This document shows, one piece after another, positions 43,764 to 51,696 of a DNA stretch of 64,000 bases (positions are counted from its first letter, which is position 1; every line of letters begins with the position of its first letter). The stretch is from Caenispirillum bisanense (GTDB lineage: Bacteria; Pseudomonadota; Alphaproteobacteria; Rhodospirillales; Rhodospirillaceae). A program made the translations under genes and the position numbers. A model generated the notes under the pieces. That model made no database searches. It was not told the DNA's origin and saw only the letters and a program-made list of their open reading frames with translations. The DNA is taken from positions 31,735 to 95,734 of the forward strand of contig NZ_OCNJ01000013.1 of assembly GCF_900230255.1 (NCBI RefSeq), written 5' to 3'.

Positions 43764-45012
43764 CGGCGGCGTGCCCTTCGTCGAGGCGCAGGAGTACCTG
43801 CGTCAGAAGATCCGCCTGCCGTCGCGCGCCTGGACGGATCTGAGGGAGGGTGCCCACGCGCGCTCGTTCGTGGTGGCCGGCGCCAACTCCGACACCCTGG
43901 TCGCCGACTTCCACGCCAGCATCCAGCGCATGCTCGACGACGGGCTGACGCTGGCCGACTTCCGGCGCGACTTCGACACCATCGTCGCCAAGCACGGCTG
44001 GACCTACAAGGGCGGCCGCACCTGGCGCACCCGCGTGATCTTCGACACCAACCTGCGCATGGCGCGCGCCGCCGGCCGGTGGGCGCAGATCGAGCGCCAG
44101 GCGGAGCGGGAAGCCCGCCTCGGCCGGGTGCTCTACCTGCGCTACGTGGCCGTGCTGGATGATCGGACGCGCCCCGAGCATCGCGGCTGGCATGGCCTGG
44201 TGCTGCCGTGGGATCATCCGTGGTGGGCGTCGCACTACCCGCCCAACGGCTGGTATTGCCGCTGCACGATCCAGGTGCTGACCGAGCGCGACCTGAAGCG
44301 GTTCGGCTTCACCCCGACGCCGGCCGACAAGGTGCCGGCGGTGGAGATGGAGGCGCGTTCCGTCACCCTGGCCGACGGGTCGAAGGAGATCTGGGAGACG
44401 CCCGCCGGCATCGATACCGGCTTCGGCCACAACGCCGGGCGGAGCTGGCTGTCGGGTGCCGTGCCGCGCGAGCTGCAGGAGCCCCTGCCGCCGGCGCCGG
44501 CGCCGCTGCCCCGGCCGGAGGATCTGCCGCCGCTGCCGCCGCCCCGGCCGGTGGCGCCGGAGAAGATCCTTCCCGACGACCTGGCGCCCGAGGACTATGC
44601 CGCCGCCTTCCTGGGCGAGTTCGGCGCGACCGTCGAGCGGGGCGCCCTGTTCCGCGACGCGGCCGGGCATGCCGTGGGCATCGACGCCGATCTGTTCCGC
44701 CGCCGGGACGGCACCTGGAAGGTCGACAGCCAGGGGCGCCACCGGTTCCTGCTCGTGCTGGCGGAAGCCCTGAAGGACCCCGACGAGATCTGGATCGACT
44801 GGGCGGAGGATCACGAGGGGCGGCCGATCCTGCGGCGGCGCTACCTGACGGCGTTGACGCTTCCGAAGCTGTCGAAGGACGAGAAGGGAACGGGCCTCTA
44901 CGCCGCCGTCGAGTGGACGGCCGCCGGGTGGCGGGGCGTCACACTCTTCCAGAGCCGCACCGCCCCGTATCTCGACCGCCAGCGCACCGGGGTCCTGCTG
45001 TATCGGAGATAG
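43756..45012 (+). CDS. MuF head protein fused to a nuclease-toxin-like (PBECR2) domain
   Basis: Residues about 45-180 are the SPP1 gp7/MuF head-morphogenesis domain, with DDRTRPEHRGWHG (135-147) and YPPNGWYCRCTI (161-172). A proline-rich linker (242-268) leads to a C-terminal domain (283-418) with ALFRDAAGHAVGIDADLFRRRDG, FLLVLAEALKDPDEIWIDW and RRRYLTAL. This matches the pattern of PBECR2-type (barnase/EndoU/colicin E5-D/RelE-like) nuclease domains seen in MuF toxins. It may be packaged and delivered with the phage DNA; that is an inference. Mu gpF itself lacks such a toxin. Confidence 0.85.
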   Translation: MPDGGVPFVEAQEYLRQKIRLPSRAWTDLREGAHARSFVVAGANSDTLVADFHASIQRMLDDGLTLADFRRDFDTIVAKHGWTYKGGRTWRTRVIFDTNLRMARAAGRWAQIERQAEREARLGRVLYLRYVAVLDDRTRPEHRGWHGLVLPWDHPWWASHYPPNGWYCRCTIQVLTERDLKRFGFTPTPADKVPAVEMEARSVTLADGSKEIWETPAGIDTGFGHNAGRSWLSGAVPRELQEPLPPAPAPLPRPEDLPPLPPPRPVAPEKILPDDLAPEDYAAAFLGEFGATVERGALFRDAAGHAVGIDADLFRRRDGTWKVDSQGRHRFLLVLAEALKDPDEIWIDWAEDHEGRPILRRRYLTALTLPKLSKDEKGTGLYAAVEWTAAGWRGVTLFQSRTAPYLDRQRTGVLLYRR

Positions 45013-45320
45013 AAGCGGGATGCGGTCAGGGCGCCTCTCGACCGCATCCACCATGATCGCTTGGGAAACCAGGGCCGGTTCGCGATCATGGGAGCCCCGT
45101 GACCACCATTCTAGCGCCCCGCCGGCGGGCTGGCAACCGAGGCCGCCGTAGAGGCCGCTGGGATGATGTTCTACCCCCTTCGGGGCGCGCCGATACGCAG
45201 GAAGGGGCTTGCGCGCGTCCTGCCCCCTTCAAAACCCCTTCAACGGCGATCCTCCCGCGTGGGGTATTGACGCATTCGCGGTCCCGGCCCAGTGTGGTGC
45301 CGCATCCCCCACAGAGCCGC
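45013..45320. other. Intergenic region with two long-armed palindromes
   Basis: The gap between muF and the protease operon holds GGATGCGGTC...GACCGCATCC (45018-45049) and CCATGATCGC...GCGATCATGG (45051-45091), both with perfect 10-bp arms and no T-runs. The rest (45092-45320) has no convincing gene. A weak GTG-initiated ORF (45099-45326) shows no protein-like composition. Confidence 0.6.
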
Positions 45321-45366
45321 CCCTGAAACCTTTCAGGGACCCGCCGCCGGACGGCCCCGGCATTCT
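45321..45366 (+). promoter_or_regulatory. Predicted activator-dependent late promoter for capsid and tail
   Basis: The perfect palindrome CCCTGAAACCTTTCAGGG (45321-45338) is identical over 18 bp to that at 37534-37551. A -10-like CATTCT starts at 45361, again about 32 bp from the palindrome centre. The predicted transcript would begin near 45373, just before the protease start. TTGACG at 45266 is a possible but poorly placed -35. Confidence 0.65.
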
Positions 45367-45401
45367 CGCTCCATCCAACGCCACCGATGGAGCGACCGGC
45401 C

Positions 45402-46571
45402 GTGTCCGTCCCCACCCCCGTCATCGAGATTTTCGCCGCCGGCACGCATACCGCGATGTCCGGGCAGCAGCTGGCGTTCGCCGAAGCTGATCTGCAGGCG
45501 ACGGCCGACGGCTACGACCCGGCCCTGCACCAGGCGCCGGTGGTGATCGGCCACCCCAAGACCGACGATCCGGCCTACGGCTGGGTGTCGTCGGTCGCGG
45601 CGGCCGACGGCCGCATGACGGCCCACCTCGACCAGTTGGACCCGGCTTTCGCGGAAGCGGTGCAGGCCGGGCGCTACAAGAAGGTGTCCGCCGCCTTCTG
45701 GTCGCCGAAGGCGCCGGGCAATCCCAAGCCGGGCATCTACTACCTGAAGCACGTCGGCTTCCTCGGCGCCAAGGCGCCGGCCGTGAAGGGCCTCGCGCCC
45801 GTGCAGTTCGCCGGCGACGACGAGGGCGTGGTGACCGTGGAATTCGCCGAGGGCGCCGCCACGCTGTGGCGCGTCAGCGCCGCCCTGCGCTCCATCGGTC
45901 GCATCCTCGGCGCCCTGCGCGACCGCATGATCGAGACCGACGGCGTCGAGGCCACGAAGAAGCTGGTCGACGAGTGGGATCTCGACCGCATCACCAGCAT
46001 CGCCGGCGAGCTGGAAGGCGCCGCCGATGCCGAACAGACCCCGGCCTATGCCGCTCCCGACACCCAGGAGGCCCCCGTGACCACGAAGGTTCCGGCCGCA
46101 CCCGCGGCCGCCAATCCCCCGACCGCCGACGACGTCGCCGCGCGCGAGCGGGATCTCGCCACCCGTGAAGCCGCCTTCGCCGAACGCCAGGCGCGGGCCG
46201 ACGCCGAAACCACGGTCGCCGCCCTGGTGGCGGCCGGCAAGGTGCTGCCGCGCGACCAGGGCTTCCTGGTGGCCTTCATGGCGGGCCTCGACGACGCCGG
46301 CACGGTGGAGTTCGCCGAGGGCGACCAGACCGTGAAGCGTCCCCGCCGCGAGGCCTTCGCCAAGTTCCTCGACGGTCTGCCCCGCATCGTCGAGTTCGCC
46401 GAGCTGGCGGGGCCGGAAGGCGCGGCCGCCGACCTGGTCGAGTTCGCCGGCGCCGACGGCCTGGCGGTCGACCAGGCCGACCTGGCCGTCCACGCCCGCG
46501 CCGTCGAGTACCAGCGGCAGAACCCCGGCACCGACTACCTGACGGCCGTCAAGGCCGTGGGTCGCAAGTAA
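45402..46571 (+). CDS. Prohead protease/scaffold (Mu gpI/Z-like)
   Basis: The N-terminal protease part (about 1-150) has VVIGHPKTDDPAYGWVSSV and RYKKVSAAFWSPKAPGNPKPGIYYLKHVGFLG, the Mu gp32-type protease motifs with the predicted serine in KKVSAAFW. The C-terminal part (about 235-385) is a helical scaffold (RERDLATREAAFAERQARADAETTVAALVAAGKV). The full product cleaves itself and the scaffold during head maturation. GTG at 45402 was chosen because GGAG lies 9 nt upstream; ATG at 45387 is an alternative without a site. Confidence 0.9.
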   Translation: MSVPTPVIEIFAAGTHTAMSGQQLAFAEADLQATADGYDPALHQAPVVIGHPKTDDPAYGWVSSVAAADGRMTAHLDQLDPAFAEAVQAGRYKKVSAAFWSPKAPGNPKPGIYYLKHVGFLGAKAPAVKGLAPVQFAGDDEGVVTVEFAEGAATLWRVSAALRSIGRILGALRDRMIETDGVEATKKLVDEWDLDRITSIAGELEGAADAEQTPAYAAPDTQEAPVTTKVPAAPAAANPPTADDVAARERDLATREAAFAERQARADAETTVAALVAAGKVLPRDQGFLVAFMAGLDDAGTVEFAEGDQTVKRPRREAFAKFLDGLPRIVEFAELAGPEGAAADLVEFAGADGLAVDQADLAVHARAVEYQRQNPGTDYLTAVKAVGRK

Positions 46572-46582
46572 GGAACCCGCGC

Positions 46583-46924
46583 ATGCCCAACCGCAGCATC
46601 CACGCCGAAACCCTGCGCGCCGCCGGCGCGGTCGCCGCCGCCCGTCTGGTCGGCTTCGACGGTGCCCAGGCCACGGTCGCCGGGCAGAAGGTGCTCGGCC
46701 CCGCCCAGTACGCCGCCGCCGACGGCGAGCTGGTCGCGGTCGACGCCATCGGCACCAGCATGGTCGAGGCCGGCGCCGCCATCGCCGTCGGCGACGACCT
46801 GATCGCCGACGCCCAGGGCCGGGCCGTGCCCGCCGCCGGTGGCGCCGGCGAGTACGTCTTCGCCGATGCCCTGCAGGCCGCCACCGGCGCCGGCCAGCGC
46901 ATCGAAGCCATCCTGCGTCGCTGA
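46583..46924 (+). CDS. DUF2190-type head decoration protein (113 aa)
   Basis: The small beta-rich protein has the DUF2190-like pattern: [48 protein letters not shown] followed by [19 protein letters not shown]. Such proteins trimerise on the capsid surface or act between protease and capsid genes in Mu-like phages. It lies between the protease and major capsid genes, as expected. Confidence 0.82.
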   Translation: MPNRSIHAETLRAAGAVAAARLVGFDGAQATVAGQKVLGPAQYAAADGELVAVDAIGTSMVEAGAAIAVGDDLIADAQGRAVPAAGGAGEYVFADALQAATGAGQRIEAILRR

Positions 46925-46944
46925 CGCCCGATCCGGAGCCTCAC

Positions 46945-47892
46945 ATGTCCAACAGCCAGATGAACACGGCGCAGGCGCGGGTGATCGACCCCATCCTGTC
47001 CAACCACGCCCGCGGCTACACCAACGCCGAGCACGTCGGGCACACGCTGTTCCCCAACGTCCCGATCCCGCAGCGCGGCATCCGCCGGCTGGAGTTCGGC
47101 AAGGAGGCCTTCCGCGCCCAGAACACCCGTCGCGCGCCGGGCGGTGCCACCAAGCGCATCCAGTTCGGCTACGAAGGCAAGCCGGTCGCCCTGGAGCAGC
47201 ACAGCCTGGAAGGCAAGGTCGCCTGGGAGCACATGGAGGACGCCAGCCGGGTGCCGGGCATCGATCTGGCGACCGGCGCGGTCAACCTGGTGCTCGACGT
47301 GATGGCGCTCGGCCGGGAGATCCAGCAGGCCGGCGCGGCCCGCAACCCGGCGAACTACGACGCCAACCACAAGCTCGTGCTCGCCGGCGCCGACAAGTGG
47401 TCCGACGGGGCTTCCAAGCCGGTGCAGGACGTCAACGACGCCAAGGAAGCCATCCGGTCGACGGCCGGGCGCTACCCCAACACCATGGTGATCGGCCCGA
47501 AGGTCTTCCTGGACCTGAAGGTTCATCCGGCCGTGATCGAGCAGTTCAAGTATACGGGCAAGGACAGCATCACCGTCGACATGCTGGCGCGCTACTTCGA
47601 CGTCGAGCGCCTGGAAGTCGGCAAGGCCGTGTTCCTGCCCGAGAACGCCGGCGACGACGACGCCTTCACGGACGTCTGGGGCAACGACGTGGTGCTCGCC
47701 TGGGTGCCGACGGCGGGCGCCAACTGGCAGACGCCGTCCTACGGCTACACCTACCACCTGGCCGGTCATCCCTTCGTCGAGAAGCCCTACGACGAGCGCA
47801 ACGCCAAGAGCTGGTTCTACCCGGTCACCGACGAGCATTCCGTCGAGCTGGTCGGCGCCGACGCCGGCTTCCTGATCCAGGGCGCGCACTGA
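46945..47892 (+). CDS. Major capsid protein
   Basis: The 315-residue product has a typical capsid layout: an N-terminal arm ([37 protein letters not shown]), a P-domain-like centre ([36 protein letters not shown]) and an ending [40 protein letters not shown]. It resembles the HK97-fold capsids of siphovirus-type Mu-like phages more than Mu gpT. Position after the decoration protein supports the call. The stop overlaps the next start. Confidence 0.85.
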   Translation: MSNSQMNTAQARVIDPILSNHARGYTNAEHVGHTLFPNVPIPQRGIRRLEFGKEAFRAQNTRRAPGGATKRIQFGYEGKPVALEQHSLEGKVAWEHMEDASRVPGIDLATGAVNLVLDVMALGREIQQAGAARNPANYDANHKLVLAGADKWSDGASKPVQDVNDAKEAIRSTAGRYPNTMVIGPKVFLDLKVHPAVIEQFKYTGKDSITVDMLARYFDVERLEVGKAVFLPENAGDDDAFTDVWGNDVVLAWVPTAGANWQTPSYGYTYHLAGHPFVEKPYDERNAKSWFYPVTDEHSVELVGADAGFLIQGAH

Positions 47893-48266
47893 TGCGCGTC
47901 CTGGTGACCAGCCCGACCAAGTACGGTGGCCGGTTTCACGGGCCGGGCGCCGTCGTCGACATGGAGCCCGCCGAGGCCGAGCGCCTGGAGGCTCTGGGCG
48001 CCGGCCGCCGTATGCGCGAGCCGGAGCCCCCGCCGCCGCCTGCGCCCCCGCCGCCGGAGCCGGAGCCGGAGCCCCAGGCGGAGCCGGAGCCCCAGGCGAA
48101 GCCGGAGCCCCAGGCGAAGCCGGAGCCCCAGGCGAAGCCGGAGCCCCAGGCGGAGCCGGAACCGACCCCGGAACCGGAACCCCAACCGGAACCGACCCCG
48201 GAGCCGGAGCCCCAGCCGGAACCGGCCCCGACCCCCACCAAGGCCCGCAAGCCCGCCCCCAAGTGA
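47892..48266 (+). CDS. Head-region protein with Pro/Glu tandem-repeat tail (124 aa)
   Basis: Residues 1-45 form a short folded part ([37 protein letters not shown]) like small phage proteins after the capsid gene. The rest is almost only Pro, Glu, Gln and Lys, including five 6-residue units EPQA(E/K)P coded by 18-bp tandem repeats. This tail is probably extended and disordered. Role unknown. It starts on the stop codon of the capsid gene. Confidence 0.7.
   Translation: MRVLVTSPTKYGGRFHGPGAVVDMEPAEAERLEALGAGRRMREPEPPPPPAPPPPEPEPEPQAEPEPQAKPEPQAKPEPQAKPEPQAEPEPTPEPEPQPEPTPEPEPQPEPAPTPTKARKPAPK
48069..48158 (+). repeat. Five 18-bp tandem repeats inside a coding region
   Basis: Five in-frame copies of GAGCCCCAGGCGRAGCCG, three of them with A at the variable base. 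The copies are nearly identical, which suggests recent slippage. Repeat number changes would keep the frame and alter only the length of the Pro/Glu tail. Confidence 0.9.
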
Positions 48267-48319
48267 CCCGAGCGGCCGCCATCCCCGGCGGCCCTCCCGA
48301 CTGATGGACCCGCCGTCCC

Positions 48320-48742
48320 ATGGCCTACGCGACGCTCGCCGACCTGATCGACCGCTTCGGCGCCGACGAACTGGACGATCTCGCCCGCCCGCACCAGGTG
48401 CCGGAGGGCGAGACGGCGCCGGCGTTCGCGGCGGCCCTGGCAGCGGCCGACGCCGAGATCGACGCGGCGCTGGCGGGGCGGTACGCGGTGCCCGTCCCCG
48501 AGCCCGTGCCGACGCTGCTGGTGGACATCGCCTGCGACATCGCCCGGTGGCGCCTGCACGACACCAGCGCCGACGAGATGGTGACGGAACGGGCGCGGGT
48601 GGCGCGTGCCCAGCTGCGCATGCTGGCGCTCGGCCAGTTGACCCTGCCGCTCCCGGCGGCCGCCGGCGGCGGCGCCGGTGTCGGCCCGCGTCATGTGGCG
48701 GCGCCGGTGGTGTTCACCCCCGACAGCCTGCGGGGTCTGTGA
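48320..48742 (+). CDS. DUF1320/Mu gp36-like head-tail connector (140 aa)
   Basis: The protein starts MAYATLADLIDRFGADELDDLA and goes on with AAADAEIDAALAGRYAVPVPEPVPTLLVDIACDIARWRLHD, the DUF1320 signature of Mu gp36-like proteins. The tail has VARAQLRMLALGQLTLPLP. It joins the head to the tail. The position after the capsid and before the gpG-like gene matches Mu. Confidence 0.9.
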   Translation: MAYATLADLIDRFGADELDDLARPHQVPEGETAPAFAAALAAADAEIDAALAGRYAVPVPEPVPTLLVDIACDIARWRLHDTSADEMVTERARVARAQLRMLALGQLTLPLPAAAGGGAGVGPRHVAAPVVFTPDSLRGL

Positions 48743-49317
48743 TGGCCGGCGCCGACATCACCCTCGGCCTCGAAGTCGTCGACGGCGACCTGCCGCTGGC
48801 GGTTCTGCAGGCCGTCGCCGCGCGCGCCGTCGACATGACCGACGTCATGACCGCCATCGGCGAGGCCCTGGTGCGCTCCACCCACGTCCGCATGGAGCGC
48901 GAGCAGGCCCCGGACGGCACGGCGTGGCAGAAGTCCCGCCGGGCCGCCGAGACGGGCGGCCGCACACTCTACAAGATCGGCCACCTGTACCAGTCGATCA
49001 CCTCGCAGGCCGGCCCCGACAGCGTGGCCGTCGGCAGCGATGTAGTCTATGCGGCGATCCACCAGTTCGGCGGTGACGTCCAGCACGCGGCCCGCGTGCA
49101 GACGATCTACCGCCGCCTCGCTGACATGCAGGCCGAGCGTCCGGCGCCCTTCGTCAAGCGCGGCCGGGCCACCTTCGTCTCGAACCACCAGGTCGCCGCG
49201 CACACCGTCACCATGCCGGCGCGGCCCTATCTGGGCGTGTCGGCCGACGATCAAGCCGAGATCCTGGCGGTGGTCGAGGACGCCTTCCTTCTGGCCATGC
49301 AGGATGCCGGGCGATGA
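48742..49317 (+). CDS. Virion morphogenesis protein (Mu gpG-like)
   Basis: The 191-residue product has the phage virion morphogenesis signature: EALVRSTHVRMEREQAPDGTAWQKSRRAAETGGRTLYKIGHLYQSITSQAG and VVYAAIHQFGG, with an ending ARPYLGVSADDQAEILAVVEDAFLLAM. This is a head-tail joining or tail-completion protein. It starts on the stop of the gp36-like gene and overlaps the next by 4 bp. Confidence 0.9.
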   Translation: MAGADITLGLEVVDGDLPLAVLQAVAARAVDMTDVMTAIGEALVRSTHVRMEREQAPDGTAWQKSRRAAETGGRTLYKIGHLYQSITSQAGPDSVAVGSDVVYAAIHQFGGDVQHAARVQTIYRRLADMQAERPAPFVKRGRATFVSNHQVAAHTVTMPARPYLGVSADDQAEILAVVEDAFLLAMQDAGR

Positions 49318-49742
49318 TCGATCACGCCGCCATCGCCGCCCGCCTCACGGCCCAGGTGCCCGATCTGAAAGGGGGCGTCGAGGTCAGCCTCGACATCGCC
49401 GAGATCGCCGACCGGCCGGTGAAGCTGCCCCAGGCCTTCCTGTGCCCGACCGGCGACCGCGCCGGCCCGCCGGCGCATGTGACCGGGCACGACCAGCGGC
49501 TCGCCCACAGCCTCCTGGTGCTGCTCGGCCTGCCGTCCCGCAACGACCCCACCGGCGGCGGCGGCGTCTCCGCCCTGGAGGCCCTGCGCCGTGACATCCG
49601 CGCCGCCCTGCACGGCTGGATGCCCGCCGGCGGCGCCTCCGCCCTGATCTACACCGGCGGCCGCCTGATCGCAGCCCCGAAGGGCGCCGTGTGGTGGGGC
49701 CTAACCTTCAGCGTCGACACCTACGAGGACGATCCGACATGA
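49314..49742 (+). CDS. Mu gp37-like tail terminator (142 aa)
   Basis: The product has the gp37-type pattern: IDHAAIAARLTAQVPDLKGGVEVSLDIAEI near the start, AFLCPTGDRAGP, ALRRDIRAALHGWMP and LIYTGGRLIAAPKGAVWWGLTFSVDTYEDD at the end. It is probably a tail terminator. It overlaps both neighbours by 4 bp. Confidence 0.82.
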   Translation: MIDHAAIAARLTAQVPDLKGGVEVSLDIAEIADRPVKLPQAFLCPTGDRAGPPAHVTGHDQRLAHSLLVLLGLPSRNDPTGGGGVSALEALRRDIRAALHGWMPAGGASALIYTGGRLIAAPKGAVWWGLTFSVDTYEDDPT

Positions 49743-49927
49743 GCGTCGAACGAACCGGCGGGCGCTACGTCCGCGACCCCGAGACCAAGAAGCTGACGCA
49801 GGTCGACGGCCCTGCGTTGCGCGCCGCCGCCGAGCAGAAGGCCCAGGCGGCCGCTGCGGAGGCCGCCAAGAAGGACAAGGCGCCCGCCTCGCCCAAGGCC
49901 GCCCTGCCGGCCGCCGAGAAGGAGTAA
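49739..49927 (+). CDS. Small Ala/Lys-rich tail-region protein (62 aa)
   Basis: A short, highly charged protein (TGGRYVRDPETKKLTQVDGPA, then AAEQKAQAAAAEAAKKDKAPASPKAA). Small proteins with the VRDPETKKLT motif commonly sit between tail terminator and tail tube genes in Mu-like phages. Role unknown. It overlaps gp37 by 4 bp. Confidence 0.65.
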   Translation: MSVERTGGRYVRDPETKKLTQVDGPALRAAAEQKAQAAAAEAAKKDKAPASPKAALPAAEKE

Positions 49928-49933
49928 CCGCGC

Positions 49934-50860
49934 ATGCCCCGTCAAGACCGCGTCAAGGCCCTTCTGGTCGGGCTCAATACCGGCGCCTACGGCACCGACC
50001 CCGTGCCGGACACGGCCATCCGCGCCTTCGACTTCGGCCTGTCCATCGATGGCCAGACCCTGGCCGACGATCCGGTGCAGCCCTACATGGGCGCCGGCGA
50101 CGATCACATCGTCGGCCGCAACGTCGGCCTGCAGTTCAGCATCCGCGCCGTCGGCGCCGGCACCGCCGGCACCGCGCCGCCGTATGGGGCGCTGCTCCGT
50201 ATGTGCGGCCTGTCTGAGACCGTCACCGCCGCCACCGACGTCACCTACGAGCCGGTGTCGAAAGCGTTCGAGGACGGCGCCCTCTATTACGTGGTGGACG
50301 GCAAGCAGCGTGCGCTGCTCGGCGCCCGCGGGACGGTGACGCTGACGGTGGAGCGCAGCAACGTTCCCATGCTGCGCTTCGAGATGCGCGGACTCTACGC
50401 CGCGCCCACCGACGGCGTCGCCATGCCGGCGGTGGACTGGAGCACCTGGCCGCGCCCGAAGCCGGCGGAACCCGCCAATACCCCCACCTTCACCTTCCAT
50501 GGCCACAGCCCCAAGCTGCTGCGCATGGAAGCCGCCCTCGGCCAGGCGGTGGAGTTCGTGCCGCGCGTCAACGACGAGCGCGTCGACATCACCAACCGCG
50601 CCTCGACGGGCAGCGTGACGATCGACGAGCCGGACAGCCTGGCGACCAAGGACTACGAGGCCGCGTGGGTCTCGGGCGAACGCGACGTGCTGCGGGTGGT
50701 CCACGGCACCACCGCCGGCAACATCGTCGAGTTCGTCGCCGACAAGGCGCGGATCACCAGCGTCGGCGAAGGCCAGTCCGAGGGGCGCGTGACCCAGCAG
50801 CTCGGGCTGTCGCTCAAGCCCGACGGCGGCAACGACGAATGGCGTCTCATCGTGCGCTGA
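49934..50860 (+). CDS. Phage tail tube protein (308 aa)
   Basis: The beta-rich protein begins RQDRVKALLVGLNTGAYGTDPVPDTAIRAFDFGLSIDGQTLADDPVQPYMG, which is the opening seen in tail tube proteins of siphovirus-type transposable phages. TVTLTVERSNVPMLRFEMRGLY and a C-terminal Ig-like part follow. It lies upstream of the frameshifted chaperone and tape measure genes. No sheath gene precedes it, which indicates a non-contractile tail. Confidence 0.85.
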   Translation: MPRQDRVKALLVGLNTGAYGTDPVPDTAIRAFDFGLSIDGQTLADDPVQPYMGAGDDHIVGRNVGLQFSIRAVGAGTAGTAPPYGALLRMCGLSETVTAATDVTYEPVSKAFEDGALYYVVDGKQRALLGARGTVTLTVERSNVPMLRFEMRGLYAAPTDGVAMPAVDWSTWPRPKPAEPANTPTFTFHGHSPKLLRMEAALGQAVEFVPRVNDERVDITNRASTGSVTIDEPDSLATKDYEAAWVSGERDVLRVVHGTTAGNIVEFVADKARITSVGEGQSEGRVTQQLGLSLKPDGGNDEWRLIVR

Positions 50861-50911
50861 AGCCCGCCTGAGACACCTTCCAGATCCTCCTGACGATAGG
50901 GACAGCACCCA

Positions 50912-51298
50912 ATGAAGTTCATCCTGACCGAAGACCGCCGCGCCACCATCGACGTCTCCGCCAAGCTGCCCAACGACAAGGGCGGGATGAGCGAGTTCAA
51001 GATGAAGGTCACCTACCGCGTCCTCGCCGACGACGAGTTCCAGGAACTGGCCGGCAACAAGGCCTCTGATTCGGTGGTGGAGCGCTTGGCGGCGCTTCAG
51101 CGCAATGTCGATGCCGACGTGCTGAAGGCCACCGTGGTCGACTGGACGGCGCCCGATCTGGTGGACGAGGCCGGCGAGCCCGTCCCCTTCAGCGCCGACG
51201 CCCTCGCCAAGATCTGCGCTCACGTCGTGCCCCTGCGCACCGCCATGGCGGCCGGCTACGTCCGCGTCCACAACGGCGAGGGCGTGCGAAAAAACTGA
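50912..51298 (+). CDS. Tail assembly chaperone, short form (gpG-like, 128 aa)
   Basis: The product (MKFILTEDRRATIDVSAKLPNDKGGMSEFKMKVTYRVLADDEFQEL...) has the size and position of lambda gpG-type chaperones, between tail tube and tape measure. Its last codons, CGA AAA AAC TGA, contain the slippery heptamer A_AAA_AAC directly before the stop. A fraction of ribosomes would continue in the -1 frame to give a longer form. Chaperones of this type hold the tape measure during tail assembly. Confidence 0.85.
   Translation: MKFILTEDRRATIDVSAKLPNDKGGMSEFKMKVTYRVLADDEFQELAGNKASDSVVERLAALQRNVDADVLKATVVDWTAPDLVDEAGEPVPFSADALAKICAHVVPLRTAMAAGYVRVHNGEGVRKN
51289..51295 (+). promoter_or_regulatory. Programmed -1 frameshift site A_AAA_AAC
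   Basis: The heptamer lies in the correct phase (P-site AAA at 51290, A-site AAC at 51293) one codon before the TGA of the short chaperone. The -1 frame continues as LIDAARAWAGG... without a stop to 51696. The downstream sequence is very GC-rich with several GCCC/GGGC pairings that could form a stimulatory stem. Confidence 0.85.
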
Positions 51299-51696
51299 TC
51301 GACGCCGCCCGGGCCTGGGCGGGTGGCGCCCCGCCGCCCGAGACCACCGCCGACGTGGTCGACGAGCTGGCGGAATGGGGCGCGCCGCCGGAGCTGGTGG
51401 AGGAGGAAAGTGCCGCCGCCGAGCGCGCGGCGGCGACCGACCACGTGGCGACTTGGCCGGAGAACTGGCCGGCACTTCGGATCTTCCTCGCCAGCGCGAC
51501 CCAGTGGCGCGTGGCCCACGGCGGACGGTCGGGCCTCGACTATCCGGCCGTGGAGTGGGTGGCCAAGCGCCACGGTATCGAGATCGACGCCGACTGCCTG
51601 GACCGGCTCCAGGTGCTGGAGACGACGGCCCTGGAAGTCTGGGCGGATCAACGTGAGCGAGCAGCCGAAAAGGCGAAGAGGGAGCGGAACCGGTGA
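51295..51696 (+). CDS. Tail assembly chaperone, -1 frame extension (gpT-like)
   Basis: This frame is read after the -1 shift and adds 133 residues to give a fusion of about 261 residues. It begins LIDAARAWAGGAPPPETTADVVDELAEWGAPPELVEEE and contains TDHVATWPENWPALRIFLASATQWRVAHGGRSGLDYPAVEWVAKRHG, which resembles the second half of such chaperones. There is no good independent start, which supports frameshifting. It overlaps the tape measure start by 4 bp. Confidence 0.82.
   Translation: MIDAARAWAGGAPPPETTADVVDELAEWGAPPELVEEESAAAERAAATDHVATWPENWPALRIFLASATQWRVAHGGRSGLDYPAVEWVAKRHGIEIDADCLDRLQVLETTALEVWADQRERAAEKAKRERNR

Noticed and set aside
45099..45326. A 75-codon ORF starting with GTG in the gap before the capsid operon
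   Set aside because: The site is too close to the GTG, the product is Arg/Pro-rich without structure, and the stretch overlaps a predicted regulatory palindrome.
48061..48250. Short regular repeats that could be taken for a CRISPR-like array
   Set aside because: The units are contiguous, in frame and without spacers; they code for a Pro/Glu tail.
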